A stretch of 64,000 bases of DNA, taken from the IMG/VR virus record IMGVR_UViG_3300034061_005995, positions 1 through 64,000 of that record; one strand, given 5' to 3'. The DNA is from a virus. This document shows, one piece after another, positions 43,301 through 49,881 of the stretch. Each line of letters begins with the position of its first letter. The stretch's first letter is position 1. Made by a program: the position numbers and the translations under genes. The notes below the pieces were generated by a model. The model was not told the origin of the DNA. It saw only the letters and a list, made by a program, of their open reading frames with translations, and did not search any database.

Positions 43301-43716
43301 GAGATACATTATATGAAGGTAGAATAAATCCTATTGCAACATTCTCAGATGTTGGTACAGTAATTTGGGGTAATAAAACTCTTCAAATTCGTGAGTCAGC
43401 TTTAGATAGAATTAATGTTAGAAGATTATTATTACAAGCTCGTAAATTAATATCTGCAGTTGCTGTTAGATTATTGTTTGAACAAAATGATGATATTGTT
43501 AGAACTCAATTCTTAGATACTGTGAATCCTATTTTAGAAGCCATTAGACGTGATAGAGGCTTATATGATTTTAGAGTTACTGTTTCATCAGCTACTGAAG
43601 ATTTAGATAGAAATCAAATGACAGGTAAAATTTATATCAAACCAACAAAAGCTTTAGAGTTTATTGATATTGAATTTTTAATTACACCGACTGGTGCTTC
43701 ATTTGAAAACATATGA
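40375..43716 (+). CDS. 18: Contractile tail sheath protein (gp18-like) with large insertion
   Basis: A 1113-residue sheath. The N-terminus KIFVSPGVYTSERDLSFVTQSVGVTTLGIVGETLKGPAF and the C-terminal ALDRINVRRLLLQARKLISAVAVRLLFEQNDD, RTQFLDTVNPILEAIRRDRGLYDFRV, and IKPTKALEFIDIEFLITPTG are the conserved gp18 ends that form the sheath handshake lattice. T4 gp18 has 659 residues; the excess is in the middle. There, Thr-rich linkers (TTTTTVPVTTTTTTNP and LPVTTTTTTEPDC, residues about 289-330) flank inserted domains likely to sit on the outer tail surface. A terminator follows directly. Confidence 0.93.
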   Translation: MATNSKIFVSPGVYTSERDLSFVTQSVGVTTLGIVGETLKGPAFEPIFISNFDEFETYFGGTNPEKFINTQIPKYEAAYIAKSYLQQSNQLFVTRVLGLSGYDAGPSWSITTIANVDSSTVGFDQICTSVPNYTASTCDLLCTAQTLSFNVTFTGCSNSDGSITFTTSFPDEIQNILNSQYTQFDGNISTLSSDIKNQLLSIFAQPSLSASSISYWGTISETDYNILNPVFTSSTNVFGVSNVNYAEADLASSLNDSWYYALFNNYNANSYSGFSFWTVVNALTMLPKTAVTTTTTTVPVTTTTTTNPCSTTTTTLPVTTTTTTEPDCFSGSVHGKIYYYTGTSYSNFNNIVVATLRSRGVSNFDSSTNGPVYEISNLNSVNLDFSGSYSAVLNNPFAPFAINVTNDTGKNFIFKTSLQPSDSNYISKVFGLSNFGKSKNEVPLFLEERFQSMLLWAWRKGYIRGLRPELVALNSARSEDPSSIAYYAEKYQTPETPWLVSELRGNNVYKLFKFISIADGNSANNQIKISIGNISFSNRTFDVFIRDFYDTDDAPQILEKFTNCGMDPSQNNFIGVKIGTSDGEYSLNSKFVMVELNEDSPVDALPCGFEGYKFRLYDNVNSPFPIYKTKYNFPGEVVYNPPFGNVNGSDNVIRSSGDNIRRTYLGLSNTVGYDLDMFQYFGKQNIGTMCSPSLQDWAYLSKGFHMDSGATVVTIPDGYTTSGTTAFEVGSAEFRSEPQNQTNPYYRLFARKYTLFVAGGFDGWDVYREYRTNGDRFQLGASGYLAGACADDRYPNATGDGLFARITVGDNTQDWANTDYYAYLLGQKTFANPEAVNINVFTTPGIDYVNNSNLVEAAIDMIENDRADSLYICTTPDFNMFTPNTTNESDFIYPQEAVDNLETTGIDSNYTATYYPWVLTRDTVNNTQIYIPATAEVSRNLALTDNIAFPWFASAGYTRGLVNSVKARRKLTQEDRDTLYEGRINPIATFSDVGTVIWGNKTLQIRESALDRINVRRLLLQARKLISAVAVRLLFEQNDDIVRTQFLDTVNPILEAIRRDRGLYDFRVTVSSATEDLDRNQMTGKIYIKPTKALEFIDIEFLITPTGASFENI

Positions 43717-43732
43717 TTTATCATAAATAAAC

Positions 43733-43762
43733 AAAAAAACCCGAAATTTGTCGGGTTTTTTT
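43733..43762 (+). terminator. Intrinsic terminator after the sheath gene (possibly bidirectional)
   Basis: Stem ACCCGA/TCGGGT with loop AATTTG (43745-43750), extended by A7 before and T7 after, giving 12 consecutive pairs and a U-run in either direction. It ends sheath transcription 17 bases after its stop codon and insulates the LRR array, which has its own upstream motif. Confidence 0.9.
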
Positions 43763-43772
43763 GTTTATAAAT

Positions 43773-43780
43773 TATTTATA
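43773..43780 (+). promoter_or_regulatory. TATTTATA motif upstream of the LRR array
   Basis: TATTTATA ends three bases before the ATG at 43784 and follows the terminator by ten bases, as expected if the six-gene LRR array has its own promoter. Confidence 0.35.
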
Positions 43781-43783
43781 AAT

Positions 43784-44197
43784 ATGAAAACTTTAATCAG
43801 AAAAATATTGCAAGAACAAGAAGAAATAATAACACTTCCACCATTTCATTATTTTGATAATGATTGGAATCTGGTATTGGAATTAAGTGAAGGAAAACCA
43901 TTTAAGATTATGGGTAATGTTGATTTAAGTGATAATCAAAAAATAACAACTCTTGGCAATTGTTATGCTGTTGGTGGTAATTTGGATTTATATTTTTGCG
44001 AAAATCTTGAATCACTTGGAAATTTAACTGAAGTTGGTGGTGATTTGAATTTATTTGGGAGCAAAAATCTCCAATCACTTGGAAATTTAACCAAAGTTGG
44101 TGGTTGGTTGGATTTACAAAATACACCAATAGCACATACAATGACAGAAGATGGAATAAGACAACAAGTTAATGTTGATGATGATATTTATATATAA
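43784..44197 (+). CDS. LRR-like repeat protein, tandem paralogue 1 (3 repeats)
   Basis: A 137-residue protein; the ATG at 43784 gives the start MKTLIRKILQEQEEIITLPP, shared by all copies, so an upstream in-frame start is rejected. After a ~45-residue N-terminal domain (HYFDNDWNLVLELSEGKPFK) come three ~21-residue units of the form SLGNLTEVGGDLNL plus a Cys/Asn turn, resembling leucine-rich or right-handed-helix repeats. It ends with a conserved tail PIAHTMTEDGIRQQVNV. The leader contains L-Q-E-Q. Its TAA overlaps the next ATG by one base. Function unknown; possibly a packaged effector or binding protein. Confidence 0.75.
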   Translation: MKTLIRKILQEQEEIITLPPFHYFDNDWNLVLELSEGKPFKIMGNVDLSDNQKITTLGNCYAVGGNLDLYFCENLESLGNLTEVGGDLNLFGSKNLQSLGNLTKVGGWLDLQNTPIAHTMTEDGIRQQVNVDDDIYI

Positions 44198-44733
44198 TGA
44201 AAACTTTAATCAGAAAAATATTGCAAGAACAAGAAGAAATAATAACACTTCCACCATTTTATTATTTCGATAATGATTGGAATTTAGTGTTAAAATTAAG
44301 TAATGGAAAACCATTTAGAATACAAGGTAATGTAATTTTAAGTAATAATAAAGAAATAACAACTCTTGGCAATTGTTATGCTGTTGGAGGTAAATTAAGT
44401 TTATTTAAATGTATAAATCTCGAATCCCTTGGAAATTTAACAGAAGTTGGTGGTGATTTAAATTTATTTAAATGTGTAAATTTACAATCACTTAGTAATT
44501 TAACTTCAGTTAGCGGTAATTTAGATTTAAGAAGTACTAAAATAAATTCACTTGGAAATTTAACCAAAGTTGGTGGAGATTTATACTTATACAATTGCAC
44601 AAATCTCCAATCATTTGGAAATTTAACCAAGGTTGGTGGTTATTTGGGATTGAGTTATACACCAATAGCTGATACAATGACAGAAGATGAAATAAGACAA
44701 CAAGTTAATGTTCGTGGTAAAATTTATTTATAA
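44197..44733 (+). CDS. LRR-like repeat protein, tandem paralogue 2 (5 repeats)
   Basis: A 178-residue member. Same leader (MKTLIRKILQEQEE) and N-terminal domain, here with substitutions (YYFDNDWNLVLKLSNGKPFR), then five repeats including a degenerate one (SLSNLTSVSGNLDLRSTKIN). The tail reads PIADTMTEDEIRQQVNV. The most diverged N-terminal domain of the set. Overlaps its neighbours by one base at each end. Confidence 0.75.
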   Translation: MKTLIRKILQEQEEIITLPPFYYFDNDWNLVLKLSNGKPFRIQGNVILSNNKEITTLGNCYAVGGKLSLFKCINLESLGNLTEVGGDLNLFKCVNLQSLSNLTSVSGNLDLRSTKINSLGNLTKVGGDLYLYNCTNLQSFGNLTKVGGYLGLSYTPIADTMTEDEIRQQVNVRGKIYL

Positions 44734-45149
44734 TGAAAAAATTAATTAGAAAAATATTAAAAGAACAAGAAGAAATAATAACTCTTCCACCATTTCATTA
44801 TTTTGATAATGATTGGAATCTGGTATTGGAATTAAGTGAAGGAAAACCATTTAAGATTATGGGTGATGTAGATTTAAGTTATAATCAAGAAATAACAACT
44901 CTTGGCAATTGTTATGCTGTTGGTGGTAAATTAAGTTTATTTAAATGTATAAATCTCGAATCACTTGGAAATTTAACTGAAGTTGGTGGTTATTTGGATT
45001 TATTTGGGTGCAAAAATCTCCAATCAATTGGAAATTTAACCGAAGTTGGTGGTTATTTGTATTTAGCAAAAACACCAATAGCTAATACCATGACTGAAGA
45101 TGAAATAAGACAACAAGTTAATGTTGGTGGTAATATTTATATGCTATGA
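44733..45149 (+). CDS. LRR-like repeat protein, tandem paralogue 3 (3 repeats)
   Basis: A 138-residue member with leader MKKLIRKILKEQEE (I-L-K-E-Q), three repeats and tail PIANTMTEDEIRQQVNVGGNIYML. DNA of its N-terminal part is nearly identical to paralogues 1, 5 and 6. Ends in an ATGA overlap with paralogue 4, unlike the TAATG junctions before it. Confidence 0.75.
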   Translation: MKKLIRKILKEQEEIITLPPFHYFDNDWNLVLELSEGKPFKIMGDVDLSYNQEITTLGNCYAVGGKLSLFKCINLESLGNLTEVGGYLDLFGCKNLQSIGNLTEVGGYLYLAKTPIANTMTEDEIRQQVNVGGNIYML

Positions 45150-45622
45150 AAACTTTAATTAGAAAACTATTAAAAGAACAAGAAGAAATAATAACTCTTC
45201 CACCATTTGAATATTTCGAATACGATTGGAATCTGGTATTGGAATTAAGTGAAGGGAAACCATTTAAAATTTTGGGTAATGTTAATTTAACTAATAATCA
45301 AGAAATAACAACTCTTGGCAATTGTTATGCTGTTGGTGGTTGGTTGGATTTATATAAGTGCAAAAATCTCCAATCCCTTGGAAATTTAACAGAAGTTGGT
45401 GGTGATTTGGATTTATTTGGGTGTGAAAATATCCAATCACTTGGGGATTTAACAGAAGTTGGTGGTGCTTTAAGTTTATATAATTGCGAAAATCTTGAAT
45501 CCCTTGGAAATTTAACCGAAGTTGGTGGTGATTTGGGATTGAGTTGTACACCAATAGCTGATACAATGACAGAATATGAAATAAGAAAACAAGTTAATGT
45601 TGGTGGTAATATTTATTTATAA
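45146..45622 (+). CDS. LRR-like repeat protein, tandem paralogue 4 (4 repeats)
   Basis: A 158-residue member with leader MKTLIRKLLKEQEE and a variant N-terminal domain (FEYFEYDWNLVLELSEGKPF). Four repeats, with turns KCKNLQ, GCENIQ and NCENLE showing the Cys at the same ladder position. Tail PIADTMTEYEIRKQVNV. TAA overlaps the next ATG by one base. Confidence 0.75.
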   Translation: MKTLIRKLLKEQEEIITLPPFEYFEYDWNLVLELSEGKPFKILGNVNLTNNQEITTLGNCYAVGGWLDLYKCKNLQSLGNLTEVGGDLDLFGCENIQSLGDLTEVGGALSLYNCENLESLGNLTEVGGDLGLSCTPIADTMTEYEIRKQVNVGGNIYL

Positions 45623-46038
45623 TGAAAAAATTAATCAGAAAACTATTAAAAGAACAAGAAGAAATAATAACTCTTCCACCATTTCATTATTTTGATAATG
45701 ATTGGAATCTGGTATTGGAATTAAGTGAAGGGAAACCATTTAAAATTTTGGGTAATGTAGATTTAAGTTATAATCAAAAAATAACAACTCTTGGCAATTG
45801 TTATGCTGTTGGTGGTAATTTGGATTTATATTTTTGCGAAAATCTTGAATCACTTGGAAATTTAACTGAAGTTGGTGGTTATTTGGATTTATTTGGGTGC
45901 AAAAATCTCCAATCAATTGGAAATTTAACAGAAGTTGGTGGTGATTTGTATTTACAAAATACACCAATAGCACATACCATGACAGAAAATAAAATAAGAC
46001 AACAAGTTAATGTTGGTGGTAAAATTTATATGCTATGA
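45622..46038 (+). CDS. LRR-like repeat protein, tandem paralogue 5 (3 repeats)
   Basis: A 138-residue member, leader MKKLIRKLLKEQEE, three repeats. It is almost a mosaic of paralogues 1 (first repeat NLDLYFCENLE) and 3 (second repeat YLDLFGCKNLQ), suggesting recombination within the array. Ends with an ATGA overlap. Confidence 0.75.
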   Translation: MKKLIRKLLKEQEEIITLPPFHYFDNDWNLVLELSEGKPFKILGNVDLSYNQKITTLGNCYAVGGNLDLYFCENLESLGNLTEVGGYLDLFGCKNLQSIGNLTEVGGDLYLQNTPIAHTMTENKIRQQVNVGGKIYML

Positions 46039-46574
46039 AAACTTTAATCAGAAAACTATTAAAAGAACAAGAAGAAATAATAACTCTTCCACCATTTCAT
46101 TATTTTGATAATGATTGGAATCTGGTATTGGAATTAAGTGAAGGAAAACCATTTAAGATTTTGGGAGATGTTGATTTAAGTAATAATCAAGAAATAACAA
46201 CTCTTGGCAATTGTTATGCTGTTGGTGGTTGGTTGAGTTTATTTAATTGCGAAAATCTCCAATCACTTGAAAGTTTAACTGTTGTTGGTGGAGATTTATA
46301 CTTATACAATTGCACAAATCTCCAATCACTTGGAAATTTAACCAAAGTTGGTGGTAGTTTGAATTTAAGATATTGTACAAATCTCCAATCCCTTGGAAAT
46401 TTAACTGAAGTTGGTGGTGATTTAGATTTAAGAGAGACAAATATCCAATCACTTGAAAGTTTAACTGTTGTTGGTGGTTATTTGGGATTGAGTTGTACAC
46501 CAATAGCTAAGACAATGACAGAAGATGAAATAAGACAACAAGTTAATGTTGGTGGTAATATTTATTGGTGGTAA
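46035..46574 (+). CDS. LRR-like repeat protein, tandem paralogue 6 (5 repeats)
   Basis: A 179-residue member, leader MKTLIRKLLKEQEE. Five repeats, including two SLESLTVVGG variants that frame three standard ones and look like a duplicated unit. The tail ends GGNIYWW. It closes the array and is followed by 241 bases of very AT-rich non-coding DNA before the tube gene. Confidence 0.75.
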   Translation: MKTLIRKLLKEQEEIITLPPFHYFDNDWNLVLELSEGKPFKILGDVDLSNNQEITTLGNCYAVGGWLSLFNCENLQSLESLTVVGGDLYLYNCTNLQSLGNLTKVGGSLNLRYCTNLQSLGNLTEVGGDLDLRETNIQSLESLTVVGGYLGLSCTPIAKTMTEDEIRQQVNVGGNIYWW

Positions 46575-46815
46575 AATTTTTTTTAATTAAAAAAGTAATA
46601 TTAATAATTATTAATATTAATAATAATATTATATTAATAATAATTTATATATATATATATATAAATAAAATAAAAAAAATAATTAAAAAAGTCAATAGTT
46701 TTTTGAAAAAAAATCATAACACTAATATTTATATTAAAAGGTATCATAAACACCTTTGTTAATATAATTAACACAAATGTTTATATAAAAAAATAGATAT
46801 AAAAGAAAAAATATA
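46575..46815. other. AT-rich leader region of the tail tube gene
   Basis: Nearly pure A/T over the first 110 bases, with an (AT)n tract at about 46648-46664. No convincing gene: the open frame here encodes only Ile/Lys/Asn low-complexity. It holds a TATTTATA motif at 46726 and TGTTTATATAAAA near 46777. Confidence 0.6.
46726..46733 (+). promoter_or_regulatory. TATTTATA motif upstream of tail tube gene
   Basis: TATTTATA followed by TTAAAAG, 82 bases ahead of the tube ATG, similar in distance to the sheath gene's paired motifs. Consistent with a late promoter giving a long leader on abundant tail mRNAs; inference. Confidence 0.35.
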
Positions 46816-47304
46816 ATGGCTGATTTATTAATGAAAATGCCCATACCTTATGAACCTAAAAGACAAAATAGGTTTATTTTAAGGTTTCCATCCACATTAG
46901 GAATAAATGAATGGTTTGTTGAAACTGCAGCAAGACCAAGTTATAAAGTAAATGCTACAGAAATTCAATTTTTGAATACTTCAACATATGTTGCTGGTAG
47001 ATTTAATTGGAACCCTATTACTGTTAAATTTAGAGACCCTATAGGTCCATCAGCGTCTCAAGCTATTATGGAATGGGTTAGACTTTGTACTGAATCTGTT
47101 ACAGGTAGAATGGGGTATGCTGCAGGGTATAAGAAAAATGTTGATTTAGAGATGTTAGACCCAACTGGTGTTGTTGTTGAAAAATGGATACTTGAAGGTA
47201 CTTTCTTAGAATCCGTTAACTTTGATTCATTATCATATTCTCAGGATAGTATAGCAAGTATTACAGCAAGTCTTAGAATGGACCGTTGTATTCTTGTTTA
47301 TTAA
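46816..47304 (+). CDS. 19: Tail tube protein (gp19-like)
   Basis: A 162-residue protein, matching the length of T4 gp19 (163). MADLLMKMPIPYEPKRQNRFILRFPSTLGI, then VETAARPSYKVNATEIQFLNTSTYVAGRFNWNPITVKFRDPIGPSASQAIMEWVRL and SVTGRMGYAAGYKKNVDLEMLDPTGVVVEKWILEG are characteristic. It polymerises as hexameric rings inside the sheath. Normally adjacent to gp18 in T4-like phages; here separated by the LRR array. Followed 57 bases later by a homing endonuclease. Confidence 0.92.
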   Translation: MADLLMKMPIPYEPKRQNRFILRFPSTLGINEWFVETAARPSYKVNATEIQFLNTSTYVAGRFNWNPITVKFRDPIGPSASQAIMEWVRLCTESVTGRMGYAAGYKKNVDLEMLDPTGVVVEKWILEGTFLESVNFDSLSYSQDSIASITASLRMDRCILVY

Positions 47305-47361
47305 TTTATTTTTCTAAACCCTTTACAACCAAAATTTAAATTCATATATTTATATATATAT

Positions 47362-48939
47362 ATGGATTTAAATTTTTTTTTATTAAATAACAAATCAGGA
47401 TTTAAAACTAAGGAAGCTTGGTTTAAAAAGAATTATCCTGATGAATATTTAGATATTTTAGACTATTCAAAAAACATTGATTGTTCATTTAAAGAAAGAA
47501 TTTGGTTTTATTTTAATAAAACCATTGAACGACCTAAATGCTTCAATTGTAAAAATGAATTAAAATTCAACGAAAGATTCGATAATCCATATTCAGAATT
47601 CTGCTCAATACAATGCTTTAACTCAAATAAAGAAGAAATGATTAAAAGGCAAGTTAAAACATTTAATGAAAAATATGGTGTAGATTTTTACCCCAAATGT
47701 AGTGATTTTATTAAAAAACAAAAAATAACAAAACATCAAAGATATGGGAATGAAAATTATGTTAATGTTGATAAAATAAAGGAAACTAAGAAAAAAAGAT
47801 ATGGTAATGAAAATTATACTAATATTGAAAAATATAAAATAACTTGTATATCGAAATATAATACTGATAATTATTCAAAGTCTAATCATTATAAAGAAAT
47901 AATTAATAAAAAATATTCAGAATTATATCCTAATATAAATTTTATAGAAATTAATAAAAGTTTTGTAAAAATTCATTGCCATAAGTGTAATTCTAATTAT
48001 GAAATATCAAAACAATTAATATATGAAAGAAATTTAAGAAATTATGAAATATGTATAAATTGTAATCCTATTGATGTTTCTAAAAGAAGTGGTTATGAAG
48101 ATGAAATTATACAATTCTTAATTAAAAATAATATTGAAATTATCAAAAATTATAAATTTAATAATTCAAAAAAAGAGATAGACATATTTTTACCAAAATA
48201 TAATTTAGGTATTGAATTTAATGGGTTATATTGGCACTCAGAACTATTTAAGAGTTCAACATATCATCTTGATAAAACGGTTTTAAGTAAAAATGAAAAT
48301 ATTGATTTACTACACATTTTTGAAGATGAATGGATTTATAAAAAAGAAATTGTTAAATCAATAATTTTAAATAAATTAGGTATTTTAACTGAAAAAATAA
48401 ATGCTCGAAATTGTGTAATTAAAGAAGTTTCATATAATGATTCAAAAGATTTTTTAGAAAAAAATCATATACAAGGAAATGTTAAATCAAGTATTAGATT
48501 AGGATTATATTTTGAAAATGAATTAGTTTCATTAATAACATTTTCAAAAGGTCGTATAATTATGGGTGGTAAAAGTGATGAATTTGAACTAAATAGGTTT
48601 TGTAATAAACTTAATACAATTGTTGTTGGTGGATTTTCTAAACTTTTTAAATTTTTTACTAAAAATTATAAATTTAATAAAATTATTTCATATTCAGATA
48701 TAAGATATTTTAATGGTGGAATATATCTTAAAAATGGTTTTAAATTTATACATCAAACAAATCCAAACTATTGGTATATTGTTGGCGACTTAAGAATGCA
48801 TAGATTTAATTTTAATAAGAGAAAATTAATTTCTATGGGTTACGATTCAAATAAAACTGAAAAAGAAATAATGATTGAAAGAAAAATATATAGAATATAT
48901 GATTGTGGAAATATTAGATGGGAATATGATTTACAATAA
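47362..48939 (+). CDS. Free-standing homing endonuclease, EDxHD/Vsr-like
   Basis: A 525-residue protein. N-terminal zinc-finger-like segment CFNCKNELKF plus FCSIQC (about 53-93), then repeats of KKRYGNENYTNIEKYK type (DUF723/NUMOD-like DNA-binding helices, about 120-185), a second CHKCNSNY and CINCN pair, and the nuclease core KNYKFNNSKKEIDIFLPKYNLGIEFNGLYWHSE with YHLDKT and LLHIFEDEW, the Vsr-like fold of phage mobile endonucleases. A ~190-residue C-terminal domain follows (ARNCVIKEVSYNDSKDFLEKNHIQG). It would cut a sequence lacking its own insertion and spread by repair. TATTTATA ends seven bases before the ATG. No group I intron is evident around it. Confidence 0.85.
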   Translation: MDLNFFLLNNKSGFKTKEAWFKKNYPDEYLDILDYSKNIDCSFKERIWFYFNKTIERPKCFNCKNELKFNERFDNPYSEFCSIQCFNSNKEEMIKRQVKTFNEKYGVDFYPKCSDFIKKQKITKHQRYGNENYVNVDKIKETKKKRYGNENYTNIEKYKITCISKYNTDNYSKSNHYKEIINKKYSELYPNINFIEINKSFVKIHCHKCNSNYEISKQLIYERNLRNYEICINCNPIDVSKRSGYEDEIIQFLIKNNIEIIKNYKFNNSKKEIDIFLPKYNLGIEFNGLYWHSELFKSSTYHLDKTVLSKNENIDLLHIFEDEWIYKKEIVKSIILNKLGILTEKINARNCVIKEVSYNDSKDFLEKNHIQGNVKSSIRLGLYFENELVSLITFSKGRIIMGGKSDEFELNRFCNKLNTIVVGGFSKLFKFFTKNYKFNKIISYSDIRYFNGGIYLKNGFKFIHQTNPNYWYIVGDLRMHRFNFNKRKLISMGYDSNKTEKEIMIERKIYRIYDCGNIRWEYDLQ

Positions 48940-48966
48940 ACTAAATTTTATTATATTATAAATAAT

Positions 48967-49710
48967 ATGAACGAACAATTTCAAAATAATATTACTCTAC
49001 CCCATGATATTGTAAAATTATCATCTGGCGGAATTTTTTATAAAAATAATAAGAAAAGTGTAAAAGTTGGATATTTAAGTGCTTCAGATGAAAATTTAAT
49101 GTTAGCTGTTGGCAGTATTAAAGATTCATTTGTTTTAAGGCTTATTCGAGAAAAATTATATGAAATTGATATTAAGCCTGAAGAATTATTACAGGGAGAT
49201 ATTCAATCAATATTATTATTTTTACGCAATACATCATTTGGTCCTGAATATACAACAACAGTTATTGACCCAATGACTAATAAACCATTTGAAGTTACAG
49301 TATTATTAGATGAGGTTAATTTTATAAAACCTAAAGTTAAGATTAATGAAGATTTAACATTTTCAACAATTTTACCTAAGAGTAATAAATCAATTAAATT
49401 AAGACCATTAACATATGGTGAAATTGAGGAAATTAATATTGCGGCTGATAGGTATCCTGATGGAATGATTGCGCCAGTAAATACTTGGAAACTTAATAAA
49501 ATGGTTGTTGAATTAGATGGTAATAATGATTTAAGTTATGTTTCAGAAACTATTTCAAAATTACCAATAGCTGATGCGAAATATATTCGTAAATTCATGC
49601 TTGAAAATGAACCAGGATTAGATTTAACAAAAGAAGTTACAGCCCCATCAGGAGTAAAAGTTCAAGTAAAACCGAACTTTGGGGTTGACTTTTTTCGTCC
49701 TTTCTTCTAA
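48967..49710 (+). CDS. 26: Tail assembly chaperone, gp26-like (G-type product)
   Basis: A 247-residue protein: ITLPHDIVKLSSGGIFYKNNKKSVKVGYLSASDENLML, then DIKPEELLQGDIQSILLFLRNTSFGPEY and KPLTYGEIEEIN-like strands match the T4 gp26 baseplate-hub assembly family. It precedes the tape-measure candidate, the usual place of the tail chaperone. Near its 3' end GAC TTT TTT CGT (49687-49698) is followed by a short run to the TAA at 49708, while the +1 frame stays open to 49852. This suggests that a fraction of ribosomes read on into a T-type extension. Confidence 0.8.
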   Translation: MNEQFQNNITLPHDIVKLSSGGIFYKNNKKSVKVGYLSASDENLMLAVGSIKDSFVLRLIREKLYEIDIKPEELLQGDIQSILLFLRNTSFGPEYTTTVIDPMTNKPFEVTVLLDEVNFIKPKVKINEDLTFSTILPKSNKSIKLRPLTYGEIEEINIAADRYPDGMIAPVNTWKLNKMVVELDGNNDLSYVSETISKLPIADAKYIRKFMLENEPGLDLTKEVTAPSGVKVQVKPNFGVDFFRPFF

Positions 49711-49852
49711 TTATCGTGAGCTTCAATCTTGGGAATATTATATTTGTACAAGATATTTGAATGTTTCTTATACAGATTATTTAATAATGCCAATATATTT
49801 GCGTAAATTTTTAATAGAACAATATATTGAGTCTAAGACACCTAAAACTTAA
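49697..49852 (+). CDS. Predicted +1 frameshift extension of the tail chaperone (T-like, gp51 position)
   Basis: This frame has no credible start of its own: it is open from 49670 to the TAA at 49850-49852, and its first ATG lies 90 bases in. It encodes about 51 residues with SWEYYICTRYLNVSYTDYLIMPIYLRKFLIEQ, a helical segment like those following gp26-type chaperones (aromatic YY, then MP and R-K-x-x-I-E). A P-site tRNA-Phe could slip from TTT (49693-49695) to TTC (49694-49696), giving join(48967..49695,49697..49852), 294 residues. It fills what would otherwise be a 171-base gap. Frameshifting is inferred. Confidence 0.7.
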   Translation, partial: VLSSNYRELQSWEYYICTRYLNVSYTDYLIMPIYLRKFLIEQYIESKTPKT

Positions 49853-49881
49853 AAATGGGTATTTATTATTAAATAATAGAT

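Noticed and set aside
43784-46574. Regular repeats considered as a CRISPR-like or group II repeat array
   Set aside because: Repeats are coding, about 60 bases with 3-base periodicity, and lie in frame in six genes.
46565-46762. Open frame rich in Ile, Lys and Asn after the LRR array
   Set aside because: Low-complexity product of nearly pure A/T DNA; starts with a non-ATG codon inside the preceding gene.
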